Assembly: GCF_030272615.1 (NCBI RefSeq)
Contig: NW_026729168.1
Location: forward strand, 12,501 to 76,500
Source: Cryptomeria japonica
Taxonomy: Eukaryota > Streptophyta > Pinopsida > Cupressales > Cupressaceae
Length of the DNA stretch: 64,000 bases
Reading direction: 5' to 3'
Shown: in pieces, positions 59,461-64,000 of the stretch
Layout: every line of letters starts with the position of its first letter
Position numbering within the stretch: the first letter of the stretch is position 1
Program-made: the position numbers and the translations under genes
Notes under the pieces: generated by a model
What the model was told of the DNA's origin: nothing
The model's database searches: none
The model's input: the letters and a program-made list of their open reading frames with translations, nothing else

Positions 59461-60757
59461 TTGCGGCCTCAATAACTATACCCTGATGCTCAACCTAGTG
59501 GTCATCAACCGCTGCAAACACTCTGTGGGATCTACCGGCATCCCCTACTATCGGCTCTAATGCAGTTGGCCTCTGACTTCTTATCTAGTGAGAACACTGA
59601 GGACACTGAGCGGCTATATGACCAAACTACCCATAAGAGAAGCAAGCTCCCCTACTTGGTCCTCTACCTCTAGTCAGCCCACTGGACTGCTGGAAGATTC
59701 CCCTACTAGGGGCCTGAGATGCACCCTACGAGGACTACCCTAGAAGACCCTGTTTTCTCCTCTGCCAGTTCCTATTCCTCCTCTACTGAGAGTTGTGACC
59801 CTACTGGCCCTGGAACTATTTGGGTCTCAGCAGCTATTGTTGTTGCTGTTGTCCACCCTTAGCGGGTGCATGAGGAATCCTGAATGGTGCACCTAGCTAG
59901 GACTAGTTCCCACGAGCTCTGGGTCCATTGAAAAGAACACTCTCTATCTGCACCCCTGACTGACCACCATGTGTATGGCTAAGGTTCTGTTCAACCAACC
60001 TGGCTTTCACCACAGCTACCTCAACTGAAGCTAGCTCAAACACTCTCACTCCTCCACTGATACGGTCATTTAGACCCCTCAAGAAGTGTTGAACAAGCAT
60101 TGCCTCATCCTTACCAATCCTGACATACTATTTAAGTTCATAGAACTTGTGCTCAAACTGATCTACTAACAAACCAAATTGTCGCAAAGTGTAGAACTCG
60201 TCTGCCCAAGTTTGGCTCCATTGGGGTGACAAAAATTGTGCCCTGAATCTCTCCAAAAATATCTCCCATGATACGGTGTTAATGCACACACTGATCTTCT
60301 CCTCCTCTAATCTCCACTAGATTGAAGCAAAACTATCAAGATGCATGATAGCACATCTTGCTCTGGTGTTGCTACTATAAGGGAACATGGCAAAACACTG
60401 ATCCAAATTGATAAGCCGGGTCTCTACCTCGAGACCGGTACTTTTACCATCAAAGAAGGGAGGGTTGGTCCTCATCAAGTCCTTTATGTGACCCATGAGA
60501 GCTGGGTCCTGGTCAGCTGGGACCTCCCTCCTTCTGGGAGACCTCTCTCTCTCTCTCTCTCCTCTAGAATCTGATGATGCGACTCCCCAACATGAGCATG
60601 GATGGGCTACTCACCCTCAGGCCTGGGGCCTAGCCTGGCTAGAACCTCCTGAAACATCTGTCTCCGCTCTTCTCTTTCGGGAACCTCAACCCCATCCCCC
60701 ACCTCTGCCTCTATTGCGGCCTCCAACATGACCACCTCCCCTGGCTTTCCTGGCCAT
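59461..60757 (-). pseudogene. Gag remnant of chromovirus C
   Basis: A likely start at ATG 60757 gives MARKARGGGHVGGRNRGRGG before the frame is lost. The best preserved part is 60100-59903 (MLVQHFLRGLNDRISGGVRV), a capsid C-terminal stretch typical of chromoviral gag. A Gln/Ser-rich basic region follows. A CCHC-type knuckle expected near 59610 is not clean. Many stops and frame changes make this the most decayed domain of the element. Confidence 0.7.
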
Positions 60758-60896
60758 GACCTAACACTACAAAAGAGAAAATGATTCAAATCTATGGCAA
60801 GGATAAAACAAGAGAAATGCAAACATTATGACCTACACAAAAGGTCAAGCTGAATGGGCTCACTACAAACCCATAGTACCTAGTTTTGAAACTTGT

Positions 60897-60908
60897 GCTT
60901 TGATACCA
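60897..60908 (-). other. Primer-binding site of chromovirus C
   Basis: Minus strand TGGTATCAAAGC, two bases inside the LTR end. It is one base different from the tRNA-Met site TGGTATCAGAGC. Confidence 0.88.
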
Positions 60909-60910
60909 AA

Positions 60911-62791
60911 TGTAATGCCCCGCTAGAAACCCTAAAGGAAAACGACACTACAAGGCAACTAAAGGGTGAAATAATTTTTTTTTAAAGATAAGTGCATTAA
61001 TTATCACATTGTACATTTAATAACACAAGCAGAAGTCTAACATTGACATCCTAAAGGGTTACCAACAAAGATTACTTCGTAACTAAAACTACATCATAAT
61101 GTTAATCCAATTATCCATCTAATTAGGGAAACTCAATTGACATTAATTAAATCATAATCATAAAACTGAATTCCACATTGAAAGATTTAAAGTGTTACAA
61201 TATAATTACTTTCAATGATTCATTTACACATAAGAAGAAAGATAACTGAATTAACATACAATCCATTGAATTAAGATTACTATATTCAATAATTACATGG
61301 CTTCCAAGAGTACAAATGAAATACATAGTTTATTGATACAATGACCACATGGGTTTCAAAAATACAATAATCATGAACATGATCTGATATAAGAATCACG
61401 AACCAAGAAACACCAGCAAAGCCGATCCTCACATGAAAGTATGAACAACGACATCTAATGGGAAGTGGCACTACCAACCGACCATGTGATCCCAAAATGG
61501 AACCACCCCACCGTGCTAGGAGATAGCAGAAGACCCTCAAGCAAGCATAACAAGACAAGTATGACAGTACAACATGACTCCACAAAACTCAAGTGACTCA
61601 ACTCACAAAACACTAGTGACCCTAAAGAGAGAGTGTCATCACAGGGCTTGAGATGGTTACCCTAGGTAGGTCTCCATAGGTCCCGGCCCCCATCTTGGGT
61701 TATCTTGGTAACCTTTCCTGAACCCCCAGCTCCATCCAAGTTTCATGAAGACCCTACCAACCCTTCGTGAAGAGAAGGTGGGAAGTTTGCCATTCCATTC
61801 CTTCTCACAACATCTTGAGCCTATACAAGCACTCAACCATGTGTGAGGTACAATATCTTAATTAACATTACCACTACCCACCCCCTAATCATTTATTAGG
61901 TTATCACTTATTAACTGACTTTCGAGGGGTTATCCTGCCATCCTCTTTAGGTGCGGCCCCCACTTGAAAGCCACTCTCTCATAAGACACTAATAGGAATG
62001 GTCTCTCAATGAGAACTCTATGGCAAAACTGACAGCCATATCTAATTCTGACAAACTTCAGGTGAAGGATACACAAATCAATAACCCAGGATTGACCATT
62101 TAGAACAAACGCACAACGGTTCACATCAACAGGGTTACACAACAACACCTGACCAAGGGGTATAGACAACCATTATGACATGACAACAACTCAAAATCAA
62201 AATTACAATGTAAATATTCATTTACCAAAACTACCATTTATACTAAAGATCCTATAACAGGCAATCTTTTTAAAATGGTAAAAAGCATTAACTACTTGCA
62301 AATACAGATATTCTAGAAAAATAGAAAATACAACTTTATTGATAAAACAATCTCAGAGTTGTCCTTTGTCCAATAAGGATAAATTTAATCACATAAAAAG
62401 TAATCCCCTAACATATATTCATGATTAAAATAAAAAAATCTCAATATATGCTTTTATGAAGATAAAATAAATTCTGATTTAATTGTATATATATAATAAT
62501 ATAATATATGTATATGATTATATATTCACCGAATATATACCATATAATATATTCATATTAAAAAATATATATATATATATATTTTTTAACATAAAAATGA
62601 AATCTGAATCATAAATTTACTAGAGGCATGAAATAGGGAAAGGGCAAATTATATGTTTGCTTGTAGCCTTGCTACCATATGGTAGCATGCTACCCGTAAG
62701 GTAGCCTTGCTACCATACGGTAGCATACTGCGCGATAGCACTGCTACAACATGGTAGCAGCTGCTACTGCACAGTACCACTACTACCGCCC

Positions 62792-62851
<60 letters not shown>

Positions 62852-64000
62852 AAATTTTAAATAATTTTTTTTAAAAAAATAGAGATTATAAAATCTCACT
62901 CCTGCACTATGAGAAAACAAAGTCTAATAGAATCACAGGTAATATATATATATTCTTTAATTTAATAAAATTTCATCAATAAAACTATAGTCCAAACATA
63001 AAATTTTACTGGTAAATAAATCTGTCAAAGAACTCAAATCTCTAATACAAAACAGAGATTCGTAAAAACCACCAATATTCTTTTAAAAAAGAAATCTTCC
63101 TTCACAAAACCATAAGGACGAATTTTTAAACCAAAATTCTAATGATTTTCCACAAACAGGAAGAACACAAAATCGCACAGAAAGAATTTATTTGGAACAA
63201 AAGAGGGTAAATCTGGCAAAATTTTGCCAGCATAACCCCTGCAATTTCACAAATAACTAAACAATTTAATACACAGAAAGGAAATAAATAAAACATAAGA
63301 ATCTCCACAGACAGAGATTGGAGATTCATCCTAATTAATTTATTATTATTTTGTTTTAAAACAAAACCAGGCAAAGGCTATCCAACCTATGAAGCTTTCC
63401 TGGAAGAATCTTGTGGAAGAGCTCAACCCTGTAACCAGATTTCCAAGCCAATCCCTCTTAGGAGCAAACCTCTGATTTTTACTTCTCCAACAAAATTATG
63501 CATCCAAAATAATTTCTCCCAAAAATCTCCGCCTCCTTCCCGTGAACTCACAGGAACAAAAAGGAAAATATATTTAACCTAAACTTTTTAGGTTGAACAT
63601 ATTTTTCTCCAAAAACATAATATTTAATTTAAAAATAAAAAGGATTTTATTTTATTTTCTAATTTCCACAAAAAGGTAAATAGAATATTATTTGCAAAAA
63701 TCATTACTTTCTTTATTTTTCTTTTCTCATGCCCATTTAATTAACTTTCTAAAAAAATAATTAAGGAAAGTAATTTAATTCTATTTTCTTTCTTTATTTT
63801 ATTTTTAAAAATCTAGAGAACAATAAATGCAATTAATTTTATTTATTTTCCAGTAAATTTAAACAAAATTATATTTCTAATGTAATGCAATTTGCAAACT
63901 AATTTTAATTACTTCATTTAATTAATTAAATTCATAATCACAAACGCATAATAATACATAATTTAAATATACCAGCTATGAAATGACGCCATAAACTCAA
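60911..64000 (-). repeat. 5' LTR of chromovirus C (right copy, truncated by the window)
   Basis: Starts TGTAATGCCCCG at 60911 and is collinear with 45469-46869 plus 53844-55516. By comparison about 640 bp lie beyond the window. It keeps the empty target of element A at 62332-62345 and a second palindrome array. Confidence 0.92.
62664..62848. repeat. Palindrome array and TA microsatellite in the right LTR of C
   Basis: The perfect palindrome TGCTACCATATGGTAGCA occurs at 62670-62687, followed by several diverged GCTACC/GGTAGC units to about 62790 and a TA run at 62795-62848. The order matches the left LTR, but the later units have changed independently. Confidence 0.9.

Larger units (their letters stand above)
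45469..64000 (-). mobile_element. Ty3-gypsy chromovirus C with ~3.7 kb LTRs, interrupted by A, running off the window
   Basis: The left LTR (45469-56147, containing element A) and the right LTR (60911 to beyond 64000) are collinear. Minus-strand order is 5' LTR (right), primer site, gag, protease, RT, RNase H, integrase, chromodomain-like tail, polypurine tract, 3' LTR (left). Without element A the left LTR is about 3705 bp. LTR termini read TGTAGTACCCC...GGGCATTACA on the minus strand. The target duplication cannot be verified because the right end is outside the window. The element landed in the gag of element D. Confidence 0.92.

Noticed and set aside
1-64000. tRNA, rRNA and host protein genes
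   Set aside because: No cloverleaf-like or rRNA-like sequence, and no intron-exon gene with recognisable conserved domains, was seen by eye. A tRNA or RNA-family scan was not possible.

Overview
This window looks like plant intergenic DNA, most plausibly from a gymnosperm with a large, repeat-rich genome. The basis is that nearly all of it is nested Ty1-copia and Ty3-gypsy LTR retrotransposons with plant-type primer sites, very large LTRs, AT-rich decay and many C-to-T type stops. The species call is inference. I found no convincing host gene, rRNA, tRNA or CRISPR array.

Layout. 1-4156: degenerate AT-rich repeats with no recognisable gene. 4157-22398: one minus-strand Ty3-gypsy element of Tat/Ogre type, TSD GATAA. 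Its ~4.27 kb LTRs each carry a ~670-codon reading frame of unknown function, and each LTR holds a later solo-LTR insertion. 22404-24028: AT-rich spacer with a microsatellite. 24029-32201: a minus-strand decayed large ORF (here H), split by a complete plus-strand LTR element (F, 26252-31824, TSD CTCAT). F has no gag or pol but a ~1150-codon reading frame of its own. 32202-33454: 3' remnant of another minus-strand element (G). 33455-45468: minus-strand copia element D, with its gag start cut off. Its 3' LTR is split by copia element E (33901-40893, minus, TSD CCTTA). 45469 to beyond the window end: a minus-strand chromodomain gypsy element (C) with ~3.7 kb LTRs, inserted into D gag. Its left LTR is split by copia element A (46870-53838, plus, TSD CTTTA), the youngest and best preserved.

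The nesting gives an insertion order: H, then F and G; G, then D; D, then E and C; C, then A. Three insertions (solo LTRs 4663-5791 and 19382-20928, and element A) can be checked inside the window because a paralogous copy keeps the uninterrupted site.

The most unusual material is the set of non-gag/pol reading frames carried by these elements: the LTR-resident ORF of the Tat/Ogre-like element, the H ORF and the F ORF. By eye the LTR ORF and H share a gapless 32-residue block, which suggests one accessory protein family spread over different retroelements. All these genes carry stops or frameshifts here.
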